A DNA stretch of 64,000 bases, taken from the NCBI GenBank assembly GCA_045599185.1, contig JAZRVO010000032.1:65225-129224 (forward strand), written 5' to 3'. This stretch comes from UBA1240 sp045599185. Its GTDB lineage: Bacteria > Spirochaetota > Spirochaetia > Treponematales > Treponemataceae. Below, piece after piece: positions 1 to 8,120 of this stretch. Position numbers and translations under genes: made by a program. The notes beneath the pieces were generated by a model. It did not search any database, was not told the DNA's origin, and worked only from the letters and a program-made list of their open reading frames with translations. How positions within the stretch are numbered: the stretch's first letter is position 1; each line of letters opens with the position of its first letter.

Positions 1-702
1 ACTTGTGAGATTTTTCTGCATAACAAAAATTTCACTTCGACAAATAAGCTTATGTACACGGCTGTACACGAGTTTACCCACCATGTTTTGACCACCGAAA
101 AAGGCATAAAAACTACAAAATGTCATTCGGGTATTTTTTGGTCAACTTTCTATGACTTCCTAGACAAAGCAATTCAACTGGGCTTTTATTCACGCGAAAG
201 AAGCAGGCAGACGAAAGGCCTTATTGAAAATGCAAAACAGTTGCAGAAAACAATCATTGAAGCACAGAAGTCTTTAGGGGCTGTTATTAGGCAGATTAAC
301 GAAGCCTGCATACTTAACGGCGAACGCTTTGAGGACGTTGTTGAACATGACTTGCAGATAACGCGCAACAAGGCGAAAGAATACGTCCGCCTTGAAAAAA
401 CAGACTGTACAAACAGCGAAATGGCAAAGGCTGTTACTGCAAAAGACGTAATGATTCAGCAGGCAGCGCAGGAAGCCGCAAACGAAGGTAAGACTGTTGA
501 ACAGGTAAAGGCAATTGCCAAACAAAAGCCAAATGTAGATGACGACTTGGGAAAAAAGGCAAAAGTAACAGACAACGGCTTAGAAAGCCCGGAAAAATTG
601 TTGCGCGAAAAAGAACGGCTTAAACGCACGATTGAACAGCTTAATGACAGGCTGGTACAGGTTGAAGAAACACTGAACAGCATGACAGGAAACGGAAAGT
701 GA
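1..702 (+). CDS. HEXXH metallopeptidase-like phage protein with C-terminal coiled coil (5' truncated by window)
   Basis: The reading frame is open from base 1 without a stop, so the gene begins before the window; the first in-frame ATG is at 52. Just after it lies H-E-F-T-H, a match to the zinc-metallopeptidase HEXXH motif, with a later His in CHSGIFW that could be a third ligand. The second half is Lys/Glu-rich and ends in a predicted coiled coil (LLREKERLKRTIEQL). The gene overlaps the next start by four bases, as in a tight early operon. A SprT-like or phage anti-defence peptidase is possible, but the catalytic role is inferred only from the motif. Confidence 0.65.
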   Translation, partial: TCEIFLHNKNFTSTNKLMYTAVHEFTHHVLTTEKGIKTTKCHSGIFWSTFYDFLDKAIQLGFYSRERSRQTKGLIENAKQLQKTIIEAQKSLGAVIRQINEACILNGERFEDVVEHDLQITRNKAKEYVRLEKTDCTNSEMAKAVTAKDVMIQQAAQEAANEGKTVEQVKAIAKQKPNVDDDLGKKAKVTDNGLESPEKLLREKERLKRTIEQLNDRLVQVEETLNSMTGNGK

Positions 703-878
703 AATCGGGCGTGAAGCTGTACCGGCGACCGAATGGGCTTTGGTACGGCGTAAACGAAATAGGGCAGATATACGGCGGAACATTAAGAAGTGCTTTACTG
801 TTCGCGTATGGATATGGCAAAGACCAAATGGCAGAACTTCGCTATGTGATAGCGTGCCAAAGGAAAAAGGAGATATAG
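699..878 (+). CDS. Small hypothetical phage protein (59 aa, GTG start)
   Basis: The GTG at 699 overlaps the upstream stop codon (GTGA arrangement) and is preceded by an AGGAAA-type SD. The product begins MKSGVKLYRRPNGLWYGV and is basic, with several aromatic residues. It fills the gap between the metallopeptidase-like gene and the YqaJ nuclease with three bases to spare, which supports a real gene. I do not recognise the family. The repeated Trp/Tyr pattern might be a small nucleic-acid-binding or inhibitor fold, but nothing proves it. Confidence 0.5.
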   Translation: MKSGVKLYRRPNGLWYGVNEIGQIYGGTLRSALLFAYGYGKDQMAELRYVIACQRKKEI

Positions 879-880
879 AG

Positions 881-1891
881 ATGTTGTACAAGAGTGTCGT
901 TCAACTTGGAAACGTCAACTTTACACCAACTGACGGTTTAAGACGTGAGGAGTGGTTAAAGCTTAGAACTACTGGAATTGGCGGAAGTGATGCCGGTGCA
1001 ATTATGGGGCTGAATGAGTATGCAACACCGTTAAGCGTTTATCTTGCAAAAAAAGGCTTTGCAAGTTTTGAAGGGAATGCTGCTACAGAATGGGGAAACA
1101 TACTTGAAGACAAAATCAGACAAAAAGCAAAAGCTGACTTGGGAATTGAGATTGAACCCGTTCCGGGAATGTTTACAAGCAAGGAATACAGCTTTATGAA
1201 CGCGAATCTTGACGGGCTTGTTTATGTTGAGGGAGAAAAAGAAATCGCCGGTAGTGTTGTCACTGGTCTTGGCGGACACGAAATAAAGACTTCACGTACC
1301 GGCAAAGGGTTTGGAAATGACGAAATTCCCGACAGTTACTACGCACAAGTTCAGCACTATATGGCAGTAACCGGCTTGGACTTCTTCATTCTCACCGTTT
1401 ATATTTTCGACAGATACGAGGGCAGACATTATGTTGTACCGCGCATGGACGATTTTATTTTGCAGCTTATTGAAGCTGAAAAAAACTTTTGGAATGACAA
1501 TGTTCTTGCAAGTGTTATGCCTTCACCAACCGGCAACGAAAACGAACTTGAATTACTCAAGTCTATGCCAATGGCTGAAACAATCGAACTTGACAGCGAG
1601 TGCGAGTCGCTTCTTGATGAAAAAGCCGTTATTGACAAGCAGATTAAGGAATTGCAGGTAAAAGTCAACGCTCTGAAAGAACAGGTTTTAATCAAAATGA
1701 GTGCTGCTTCAAACGGTACTGCTGCTGAAAAAACTTTTGCAACCTGCGGAAAGTGGAAAATCAGTTATAACACACAGGTATCAAAAAGAATTGATACTAA
1801 CGCTTTGAAAAAAGCCGGGCTTTATGATGAATACGCTAAAGAATCCGTTTCAAAAGTTATGCGTATTTCCAAAAACAAAGAGGTGCAGTAA
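881..1891 (+). CDS. YqaJ-type viral exonuclease/recombinase
   Basis: This is a lambda-exonuclease-like (YqaJ domain) protein that resects double-stranded ends to make single strands for the RecT annealase encoded downstream. The ATG at 881 is chosen because AAAAAGGAGA lies just upstream; the longer frame from 740 has no SD and runs through the preceding small gene. Visible motifs are GIGGSDAGAIMG near residue 30, ATEWGNILEDKIR near 70, NANLDG near 107 and HEIKTSR near 135, giving the D...ExK catalytic set. The C-terminal 100 residues form a helical/coiled region. Its stop overlaps the next start (TAATG). Length (336 aa) is normal for phage YqaJ proteins. Confidence 0.9.
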   Translation: MLYKSVVQLGNVNFTPTDGLRREEWLKLRTTGIGGSDAGAIMGLNEYATPLSVYLAKKGFASFEGNAATEWGNILEDKIRQKAKADLGIEIEPVPGMFTSKEYSFMNANLDGLVYVEGEKEIAGSVVTGLGGHEIKTSRTGKGFGNDEIPDSYYAQVQHYMAVTGLDFFILTVYIFDRYEGRHYVVPRMDDFILQLIEAEKNFWNDNVLASVMPSPTGNENELELLKSMPMAETIELDSECESLLDEKAVIDKQIKELQVKVNALKEQVLIKMSAASNGTAAEKTFATCGKWKISYNTQVSKRIDTNALKKAGLYDEYAKESVSKVMRISKNKEVQ

Positions 1892-2094
1892 TGAAAAGGG
1901 GTTTAGCAAGAGACGGCATGAAAACTTGTTGGAGTTGCGGCAGTTCTGAAATTTCAGTTTGTGAGGATAGTGAGAGTGAGAACTTCAAATATTTTGTACG
2001 TTGTGCGGATTGTGGAGAGCACACCCTTAACTGTCAGACAGAAAAAATGGCTAAAAAGGCATGGAATAGAGCGTATGAGATTCCTTTGGATTGA
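1891..2094 (+). CDS. Lar-like restriction-alleviation zinc-ribbon protein
   Basis: This 67-residue protein has two CxxC pairs (CWSCGS and CADCG) followed by the AKKAWNRA tail typical of the Lar restriction-alleviation family, in which a treble-clef/zinc-ribbon precedes an A..aWN helix. Lar proteins modulate host type I restriction, and many phage homologues are annotated only by similarity. The start overlaps the exonuclease stop, and the 3' end overlaps the next gene by 20 bases in another frame. Placement in the early operon fits anti-restriction. Zinc binding is well supported; anti-restriction activity is inferred from the family. Confidence 0.7.
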   Translation: MKRGLARDGMKTCWSCGSSEISVCEDSESENFKYFVRCADCGEHTLNCQTEKMAKKAWNRAYEIPLD

Positions 2095-2662
2095 TACAGA
2101 AACTACAGGAATTGAAGTCACCGACAGTGCAGCTTTTGAACTGGGAATGATTCTTGTAGATAACGGACAGGTGATTTGTGAAAGATGTTTCTTTCTGAAT
2201 CCTTTGAGTGACACTATCAAGTATCACGAGGACGCAGGAAAGATTCACGGCTATTCGGAAGAGGATATAAAAACTTTCCCTTCGGAGCGTGAACAAATGC
2301 CAAAGGTTGCACAGTTCTTTTGGGAAGCAAGGGAATTATGGCAAAAGGACGGAAGCAAGAGTGAAAAAATGATTCTTGCCGGCTATAACGTGGGATTTGA
2401 CATTAAACACCTTAAAGCACTTTTGGAAAGAAACGGCTACAAACTGGAAGACTATTTTTCCGATGTGGTTGCTGATGTTTTCTTGCAGGTAAAAAAGGCA
2501 GGTATGCAAAAAGCACTGCCATACTTGAAAGACAGAAAACTTTCTACGGTTGCCGAACACTTGGGCGTAAAACTTGAAAACGCACATGACGCTATGGCAG
2601 ATATTAAAGCAACTAGAAGCGTTGCTGCAAAATTACACTCAATGGGTGTAAGTCTTTTATAA
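2075..2662 (+). CDS. DEDDh 3'-5' exonuclease (DnaQ-like)
   Basis: The three exonuclease motifs are in order: WIDTETTG near residue 5 (ExoI), AGYNVGFDIKHL near 105 (ExoII) and NAHDAMADI near 172 (ExoIII, with the His of the DEDDh class). The ATG at 2075 puts ExoI at the N-terminus as in the family; the longer frame from 1961 lies within the Lar-like gene. At 195 residues this is a stand-alone proofreading-type nuclease, likely acting on DNA ends during phage replication or recombination alongside YqaJ and RecT. Confidence 0.85.
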   Translation: MRFLWIDTETTGIEVTDSAAFELGMILVDNGQVICERCFFLNPLSDTIKYHEDAGKIHGYSEEDIKTFPSEREQMPKVAQFFWEARELWQKDGSKSEKMILAGYNVGFDIKHLKALLERNGYKLEDYFSDVVADVFLQVKKAGMQKALPYLKDRKLSTVAEHLGVKLENAHDAMADIKATRSVAAKLHSMGVSLL

Positions 2663-2674
2663 ACGAGGTTTTTT

Positions 2675-2845
2675 ATGATTAGCGATTTGATAAAGGTTAT
2701 TGAAGCACAGGGTTTTATGGTTGAAAAGTTCAACAAGGTTAAAAATGTTGAAATTTGCGACACATCAGAAACTATTGAGTTTACTGTTTTCAGAAGCTCA
2801 AATGAACATAAATGCCGCTGCAAAGAAGAAAAGTTACACCTTTGA
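2675..2845 (+). CDS. Small hypothetical protein (56 aa)
   Basis: The ATG at 2675 follows an ACGAGGTTTTTT SD region 12 bases after the exonuclease stop. The product starts MISDLIKVIEAQGF and ends in a Cys/Lys-rich tail (HKCRCKEEK). Its 3' end overlaps the start of the next gene (ATG 2802) in a different frame, the compact spacing seen throughout this operon. I recognise no domain. Confidence 0.5.
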   Translation: MISDLIKVIEAQGFMVEKFNKVKNVEICDTSETIEFTVFRSSNEHKCRCKEEKLHL

Positions 2846-3416
2846 AGATATTCAGAGATTCTGTAATGAAGGTTGTGCAGACAAATACATCAAAGAGGGT
2901 GATTTGTTTGTTGTTCCGGGTAATTTCACGGTAGATGAATATGACGACTTTGACGAAATCGAAGCAGAAAATGTGCGTGTCATTGCGGTGTCTGTAAAGC
3001 CTTCAAAAGTTATTTTTAACTTTGAAAGAATCTTGTTCAGACATTGCATTGATGAAGATTATGTAAAGGGTAGTGATTTTGAAGAAACTGAATTAGGCGG
3101 CTACATTAAAGGCAAATTTCAGAACGCTCTTGAAAAGAAACTTGGCGTTAATGTTTTGGATTGCAGTCTTCTTTCAAAAGAAAATGTTTTTGAAAAAGAC
3201 AGTGAAGAATATATGCCGTTCTTTGGCGAAAGAAAAAACAGAATCAAGACACTACTTGATGATAGTGACACTTGGTACTGGTGGCTTAAAACGCCGTATT
3301 CGGCGCACTCCACCTACTTCTGCTATGTCGGCTACAACGGCGATAGCTACAACTACGCTGCTAGTAATAGTGGCGGTGGGGTCGCCCCCGCTTTTGCCGT
3401 AGGCAAATGTATCTAA
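2802..3416 (+). CDS. DUF6273-like protein with candidate DGR variable C-terminus
   Basis: The ATG at 2802 (MNINAAAKKKSYTF) is preferred; the longer frame from 2700 is a translation of the small upstream gene in another frame. The 204-residue protein ends in a DUF6273-type signature: WYWWLKTPYS, then a Ser/Tyr/Asn/Gly-rich stretch, then GGGVAPAFAVGK. In 3306-3356, 14 of 17 codons are NNC with varied first two bases, unlike the flanking codon use. The 3' end has a GC-rich block (about 3371-3392) and a stem-loop follows the stop. This is how retroelement-diversified target genes look, although no reverse transcriptase is present here. The early-operon location between exonuclease and recT is odd for a display protein. 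Confidence 0.75.
   Translation: MNINAAAKKKSYTFEDIQRFCNEGCADKYIKEGDLFVVPGNFTVDEYDDFDEIEAENVRVIAVSVKPSKVIFNFERILFRHCIDEDYVKGSDFEETELGGYIKGKFQNALEKKLGVNVLDCSLLSKENVFEKDSEEYMPFFGERKNRIKTLLDDSDTWYWWLKTPYSAHSTYFCYVGYNGDSYNYAASNSGGGVAPAFAVGKCI
3291..3416 (+). other. Candidate diversity-generating-retroelement variable region (VR)
   Basis: This last third of the DUF6273-like gene has a run of NNC/NNT codons (CAC TCC ACC TAC TTC TGC and onward) as expected if a template of AAC/AAT codons had been adenine-mutagenised. It ends in the GC-rich block GGTGGGGTCGCCCCCGC, comparable in position to the GC-rich initiation-of-mutagenic-homing element of known DGR targets. The template repeat and reverse transcriptase were not found in the window, so this would be a remote VR. 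Confidence 0.45.
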
Positions 3417-3422
3417 CAATCA

Positions 3423-3439
3423 CCCGGCTTTATGCCGGG
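3423..3439 (+). other. Stem-loop directly downstream of the DUF6273-like gene
   Basis: CCCGGC TTTAT GCCGGG forms a perfect 6-bp, very GC-rich stem with a 5-nt loop, starting 7 bases after the stop. There is no T-run, so it is a poor terminator. A hairpin or cruciform a few bases past a variable region is a known DGR homing feature; mRNA stabilisation is the alternative. Confidence 0.6.
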
Positions 3440-3463
3440 GTAAATTACAGGAGAAATTGAAAT

Positions 3464-4396
3464 ATGAACGTAAACGGAAATAACGCAAATACAAAACTTG
3501 CAAATGTAAATACAAAGAACCCAACACTTAAACAGTGGGTTGCAAAAATGAGCGACCAAATTAAGAACGCATTACCCTCTAACATTACGCCGGAAAGAAT
3601 GGTACGAATCGCCATGACCGCGATAACCAAAGACCCGAAACTTGCAGAATCTACTCCGGAAAGTTTCATGGGGGCACTGCTTACGAGTGCACAGCTTGGG
3701 CTTGAGTGTAACACACCGTTAGGACAGGCTTTTTTAATTCCTTACAGAAACAATAAAAAAGGCGTAACCGAAACGCAGTTTCAAATGGGTTATCAAGGGT
3801 TGATTGATTTGTGCTACCGCACCGGGCAGTACAAGAAGATTGTTGCACGCGTTGTATACGAGGGTGATGATTTTGACTATTCCTACGGCTTGGAAGAAAA
3901 GCTTGTACACAGACCCAAAGAACAGAGCGATAACCCGGTTTATGTTTATGCCCTGTATGAACTGAAAAACGGTGCAAGTGCTTTTGAAGTTATGAGCTGG
4001 GAAGCCGTAATGAAGCACGCACAGAAATATTCGCAGAGTGTTAAAGGCGGCTATAGTTCGCCTTGGCAGACAGACCCTATAAGCATGGCAATTAAAACCG
4101 TACTTAAAAAGCTGTTGAAGTATGCGCCCAAAGCAGTTGAAGTTGCAGAAGCTGTAAATGGTGACAGTGCAATTATTAAGACAAACATTGTACCGGGCGC
4201 TAACGGTGCAACCTATACCAACGATTTTGACTATTCGCCGGAAAACGTAACGGACGTTGAACCGATTGCCAACAAGCAGATTGATGAAAAACCGACTGAA
4301 AGCACAATGTCGGCAGAAAATTATGATGATGCCGGGATTGACGCGGCGTTTGAAGCGCAGGCGCAGGCATACGATGACGCAAACGGCTTGTTCTAA
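3464..4396 (+). CDS. recT: RecT-family single-strand annealing recombinase
   Basis: This 310-residue protein has the RecT core: MVRIAMTAITKDPKLAES, then FMGALLTSAQLGLECN, PLGQAFLIPYRN, and FQMGYQGLIDLCYRTG, ending with WQTDPISMAIKTVLKKLLKYAPKA. It anneals single-stranded DNA made by the YqaJ exonuclease. The SD AGGAGA lies 9 bases before the ATG. The C-terminal 80 residues are acidic and presumably disordered. Together with the exonuclease and SSB it forms a complete phage recombination set. Confidence 0.92.
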   Translation: MNVNGNNANTKLANVNTKNPTLKQWVAKMSDQIKNALPSNITPERMVRIAMTAITKDPKLAESTPESFMGALLTSAQLGLECNTPLGQAFLIPYRNNKKGVTETQFQMGYQGLIDLCYRTGQYKKIVARVVYEGDDFDYSYGLEEKLVHRPKEQSDNPVYVYALYELKNGASAFEVMSWEAVMKHAQKYSQSVKGGYSSPWQTDPISMAIKTVLKKLLKYAPKAVEVAEAVNGDSAIIKTNIVPGANGATYTNDFDYSPENVTDVEPIANKQIDEKPTESTMSAENYDDAGIDAAFEAQAQAYDDANGLF

Positions 4397-4411
4397 GTGA
4401 GGTAAAGATTT

Positions 4412-4924
4412 TTGAAAATAACGGCATTTTTTCACGGCGTTTTATACAAGAATCAGATTGTATTAAGGGTTTGCGATGAAAAGGATTTTCCGCTGATATA
4501 CAAGCTTTTTGGAAGCAAAAAGAAGCGCGAAGAGCGTACAAAGCAGGAAATCCTTTTGAAATGCGAAATTGACGCAGAATTTCAACACCGAACGTACAAA
4601 CAGCTTGCAAGCGTGTGGAAACTGATAACCGTTATTTTTGAAAGCACGGAAAGAAGAAAGCCGACAGACGAGGAACGCTATCGTTAGCCGTGGTGCTGCT
4701 CCACAATTTGCAGATTGTGCTTGGAATGTTTTAGCACTGACACGAGAAGAACACACGTTCTTTCACGCACGCGGCTGGACGGTTTTTTAGATAAATACCC
4801 ACATTTAAGGGGCAAGGTTGAAAGAGCTTTTAAGAAAGCCGGGCATTTAGAAATACCTAAAATATTCATGCCGGAAAATCAGATTGATATAGCAGGTTTA
4901 GCAAACTTGGCATTGGGAGAATGA
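4412..4924 (+). pseudogene. Decayed phage HNH-like gene (internal deletion plus frameshift)
   Basis: The N-terminal part (TTG 4412, SD GAGGTA) reads to a TAG at 4685 and ends YKQLASVWKLI...RRKPTDEERYR. From memory, in intact relatives KPT-EER-Y is followed by roughly 120 further residues before an HNH-like tail. Here that tail appears at once in another frame (about 4674-4795: IVSRGAAPQFADCAWNVLAL, TREEHTFFHARGWTVF) and hits a TAG. It then resumes in the first frame after a run of six T at 4785-4790 (FLDKYPHLRGKVERAFKKAG). An out-of-frame internal deletion plus a T-tract frameshift explains this. The stretch from 4715 to 4795 in the first frame is not a real N-terminus. Confidence 0.6.
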
Positions 4925-4928
4925 ACGA

Positions 4929-5882
4929 ATGGAAAACAGTTTGTCTTTGATTGTAAAAGAAAAAACGCTTGGTAGCTTAATTACCAATGCGCAGGATATT
5001 AAGAAGTTTGTTGCTGAAAAACTGGAAACATATTCAGTTGACAATTATGTCGGAGATGAAAAACAGGCGGCAAAAGATAAGGCAGAACTGAACGCCGCCG
5101 CAAAACAGCTGAATGATGAGCGCATTAAACTTGAGAAAGAATGGCTTGAACCTTTTAACGAGTTTAAGGACGTTGTAAACGAAACAACCGGCATGATTAA
5201 AGCCGCAAGTGCAAAGCTTGACGCAATTGTTAAGGCAAAAGAAGAAAGGGAAAAGGCAGAAAAGAAAGCTGTAATTACAGACTTGTGGCGGACAAAGCAT
5301 TTTGAGCTTGTAAGCCTTGACCGGATTTTCAATCCTAAATGGCTGAATAAAACATACAAGCTTGAAACTATTAACAGCGATATGGACGCTGTTGTAAGCA
5401 GAATTAACGGCGACCTTGCGTCTTTAGACGCTTTTGGGGCAGATACGGCACAGCTTAAAGAACTGTATCTGTCAACGCTGGATTTGCAGGCAACATTGAA
5501 CAAAGGCGCAGAATTGAAAGCCAACCGGGAACGCCTTGAAGCCGCGAAAAAACAGGAAGCTGAAAAGCAGACAGAAGCTGTATCGGCAGAACAACCGCCG
5601 GTTGAAGCCGAAGAAAACGAATGTGCCGCCGCGCCCAAAACCGAACCGGCAAAAACAGACGGCAAGATTTATACGTTTCACGTTTACGGAGACTTAAAAG
5701 AGGTTGTAATTGTAGGGGAGATTGCAGAAGAAATGAACCTTGAAATAGTGCCCAGTATTACGATGAAAGGCGATGCAATGCAGATAACGAAGTTTAAGCA
5801 GATGCTGGCAGAAAAAGGCATTGGTTATAGCAAGCAGGGATTGGTTAACCTTTTGGTTTCAAGAATGGAATGTGAGGAATAA
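4929..5882 (+). CDS. DUF1351 family phage protein
   Basis: The protein has 317 residues. The N-terminal 120 residues form a long Lys/Glu-rich coiled coil (LNAAAKQLNDERIKLEKEW) followed by KAEEREKAEKKA, the pattern of DUF1351 proteins, which usually sit beside RecT and SSB in Firmicutes phages. A low-complexity linker rich in Ala/Glu/Pro (about residues 205-240) precedes a compact C-terminal domain (IYTFHVYGDLKEVVIVG). The biochemical role is unknown; context suggests recombination or replication support. Confidence 0.75.
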   Translation: MENSLSLIVKEKTLGSLITNAQDIKKFVAEKLETYSVDNYVGDEKQAAKDKAELNAAAKQLNDERIKLEKEWLEPFNEFKDVVNETTGMIKAASAKLDAIVKAKEEREKAEKKAVITDLWRTKHFELVSLDRIFNPKWLNKTYKLETINSDMDAVVSRINGDLASLDAFGADTAQLKELYLSTLDLQATLNKGAELKANRERLEAAKKQEAEKQTEAVSAEQPPVEAEENECAAAPKTEPAKTDGKIYTFHVYGDLKEVVIVGEIAEEMNLEIVPSITMKGDAMQITKFKQMLAEKGIGYSKQGLVNLLVSRMECEE

Positions 5883-5885
5883 AAA

Positions 5886-6830
5886 ATGAGTGAAAGAAGA
5901 ATGTTTTCAAAATCTATTACAGAAAGTGACGCTTTTTTGGATTTGCCTTTTCCTGCACAAGCTTTGTACTTCCATTTGTCTATGAACGCAGATGATGAAG
6001 GGTTTATCAATAACTGTAAACGTCTTATTCGCGTTATCGGTGCAAGCGATTGCGATTTTCAGGCACTTATAGAAAAGGCTTTTGTAATTCGATTTGAAAG
6101 CGGTATTTGCGTAATTAAGCATTGGAAAATTAACAACTCAATAAGACAGGATAGAAAAAGACAAACTAATTACCCGGAAGAAAAAGACCAGCTCATGGAA
6201 AAACCAACCGGAGTTTATACCCTTAGAATTAAAGCTAACCGGGAACATGATGAAAAAGAATCTACAGGCGAAATTCAGTCAATTGAACGTGTCGGAAAAT
6301 CCGACAGCTTGTCAACTGACGAGGAAAACTCGACTGTTGAACAGCATTATGAAGAAATTCCTACAGAAACTTTTGTAAGTGAAGAAACAGAAGAACTACC
6401 GGAAAATCCGGTAGTATCGACAGAAATTGAGCAACCGCGCAAGGACTATGCAGGTGCTGTTTTTGATGTGCTTTATGCGCATAATCTGCCTTGCTGCAAC
6501 GGTAATTTGGTTACTTTCTGCATGAGAGATTTTAAACTGGCATTGCAGGTTATAGCAGAATTAAAACTTAACAGCAGCGAAGTTATACAAGCCGTAAAAA
6601 ACTATGCAGAAGTGGTAGAGATGAAACGCCGTGGGTTGAGCTGGTGGAACGCTGAACAGGATTTTTATAGTTTCTGTAAACAGAAAACTATAACTAAGTT
6701 TTTGCCGGGCACTTTTAAGCTTGAAAATTATCTTACAACCAGAAAACCCGGTGCTGATGCTGATGCTGAAAAAAAAGCTGAACAGATGGCATGGGTTGAA
6801 CAGATGGAGGTAGAAGAAAATGACAGTTAG
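5886..6830 (+). CDS. Phage replication initiator / replisome-organiser-like protein
   Basis: The N-terminus (MSERRMFSKSITESDAFLDL, PAQALYFHLSMNADDEGF) is the winged-helix start typical of phage replisome organisers and DnaD-like initiators. It continues with IIKHWKINNSIR-type residues. An acidic linker (about 135-190) leads to a C-terminal helical domain (AGAVFDVLYAHNLP, WWNAEQDFYSFCK, FLPGTFKLENYL) like the conserved C-terminal domain of phage replication proteins. It probably binds the phage origin and recruits helicase loading. Its 3' end overlaps the next gene by 11 bases. Confidence 0.75.
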   Translation: MSERRMFSKSITESDAFLDLPFPAQALYFHLSMNADDEGFINNCKRLIRVIGASDCDFQALIEKAFVIRFESGICVIKHWKINNSIRQDRKRQTNYPEEKDQLMEKPTGVYTLRIKANREHDEKESTGEIQSIERVGKSDSLSTDEENSTVEQHYEEIPTETFVSEETEELPENPVVSTEIEQPRKDYAGAVFDVLYAHNLPCCNGNLVTFCMRDFKLALQVIAELKLNSSEVIQAVKNYAEVVEMKRRGLSWWNAEQDFYSFCKQKTITKFLPGTFKLENYLTTRKPGADADAEKKAEQMAWVEQMEVEENDS

Positions 6831-7302
6831 CGATTTCATCAAAGCCGTTATGGATTATTACGGAACTTTTGAGAACGAAGCAGTTTTCAGAGTCTTCTGT
6901 AAGTATGTGCAGGAAAAGGTTTACAGGCATGACCTTGACCGTATCTACGAATATTTCCTGGCTAACATTGCAGCAAGCTGGAAGATTGACGTTAAGACTT
7001 TAATGGACGCTTGCCGGGCGTTGCAGATACAGCCAAAAAAAGCGGTCAGAAAATGTACTTGCTGCGGTGCTGTTTATACCGACCTTTATTGTCCTGTATG
7101 TGAGTTTGACCCTTACGGCGGAGAGTCGGTTGAATCTTACCGTGAGTTCTGGAAGTCGAGACAGTCAGACCCGGAAAAATACGAGAGGGAGATTGAACGG
7201 ATAAAGCAGGAAACTTTACGGAAACTGCGAGAAAACCCATTTCAGAAAGCAGAAAGGCTGAAAGTACAGCAGAAAGGAAGTAGATATGTCGGACATGAAT
7301 AA
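6820..7302 (+). CDS. Hypothetical zinc-ribbon protein in replication operon
   Basis: This 160-residue protein has a helical N-terminal half (VMDYYGTFENEAVFRVF), a central zinc ribbon (CTCCGAVYTDLYCPVC, two CxxC pairs) and a charged helical tail (EREIERIKQETLRKL). It overlaps both the initiator and ssb, so it is translationally coupled to replication genes. A helicase loader, primase accessory or DNA-binding role is possible, but I do not recognise a family. Confidence 0.6.
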   Translation: MTVSDFIKAVMDYYGTFENEAVFRVFCKYVQEKVYRHDLDRIYEYFLANIAASWKIDVKTLMDACRALQIQPKKAVRKCTCCGAVYTDLYCPVCEFDPYGGESVESYREFWKSRQSDPEKYEREIERIKQETLRKLRENPFQKAERLKVQQKGSRYVGHE

Positions 7303-7789
7303 GATTGTGCTGATTGGGCGTTTAACGAGAGATTTAGATTCGGACAGCTTCGGCTATACGGCAAGCGGCACGGCAAAAGCAATAATCAGCATTGCCGTAA
7401 ACGACAGGATAAAGAAAAACGGTGAATGGCAAGATGAAGTTTCTTTTTTTGACGTAACTGTTTGGGGCAAAATGGCGGAAAACTTGAAGCCTTACTTACT
7501 GAAAGGCAAGCAGATAGCCGTTGAAGGGAAATTGAAGCAATACCGCTACGAAAAAGACGGCAAGAATCATTCAAAAATATCTGTTGTAGCTGAAAAGATT
7601 CAGCTGATTGGCCGCAGTAACGGCAACATGAAAAACAATGCGCCCTACCAGCAGAATTACGGTAATAACGGCGGTTACGGTTACAACCAGCAGACTAATA
7701 ACAGAAATTACAATCAGCCGCCGCAACAGCATAGAAACAACAGCCAGCAACAGTACAGCACAGGTTATCAGTACGAGATGTATCACTAG
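7286..7789 (+). CDS. ssb: Single-stranded DNA-binding protein
   Basis: The OB-fold of SSB is clear: MNKIVLIGRLTRDLD, then GTAKAIISIAVNDR, WQDEVSFFDVTVWGKMAENL and LKGKQIAVEGKLKQYRYEKDG. The ATG at 7286 has AGGAAG seven bases upstream. The C-terminal 50 residues are Asn/Gln/Tyr/Gly-rich and end EMYH, without the acidic DD-PF tip that cellular SSBs use to recruit partners. That tip is absent in some phage SSBs, so this one may not dock host repair enzymes. Confidence 0.92.
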   Translation: MSDMNKIVLIGRLTRDLDSDSFGYTASGTAKAIISIAVNDRIKKNGEWQDEVSFFDVTVWGKMAENLKPYLLKGKQIAVEGKLKQYRYEKDGKNHSKISVVAEKIQLIGRSNGNMKNNAPYQQNYGNNGGYGYNQQTNNRNYNQPPQQHRNNSQQQYSTGYQYEMYH

Positions 7790-7799
7790 GAGCAAAAAA

Positions 7800-8117
7800 A
7801 TGAAGGAAGAAACAAAAAAACTGCTTAATAAAATTATTGAAGGCATGAGACATGACGGCAATTTTACGGAGCAGGAAAAAGATGATTTTGAAGATTTTTG
7901 CCGGGAAATAGAAACTATTGAACATGACTTGAAAAACGGCGGTTTTGTGCCGGATATTCACGGCAAGCCCTGTAAACACGGTGACAAAATCCGTGAAGTT
8001 GACGGCGAATTTCGCGAAGGGCTTTTGACTTGGGACGAATATAAAAGATGTTTTTGCTTTGAGTGGGAAAATATAAGTGAACCGCTGGGTGAAATGGATT
8101 TTGGAAAAGAGGAATAA
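7800..8117 (+). CDS. Hypothetical protein (105 aa)
   Basis: The ATG at 7800 has AGGAGC upstream and lies 10 bases after the ssb stop. The product is acidic: a helical N-terminus (EETKKLLNKIIEGM) followed by a His/Cys-containing segment (HGKPCKHGDKIRE) and an aromatic end (YKRCFCFEWENI). I recognise no family. It belongs to the early operon by spacing. Confidence 0.6.
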   Translation: MKEETKKLLNKIIEGMRHDGNFTEQEKDDFEDFCREIETIEHDLKNGGFVPDIHGKPCKHGDKIREVDGEFREGLLTWDEYKRCFCFEWENISEPLGEMDFGKEE

Positions 8118-8120
8118 GAA

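Noticed and set aside
3734..4435. 233-residue - strand frame opposite recT
   Set aside because: Lies wholly antisense to a clear recT gene, Cys/Phe-rich composition typical of shadow frames, no SD.
4715..4924. Independent gene from TTG 4715
   Set aside because: Its first 27 residues are not protein-like in context, while another frame there gives the HNH-like segment; treated as part of the pseudogene.
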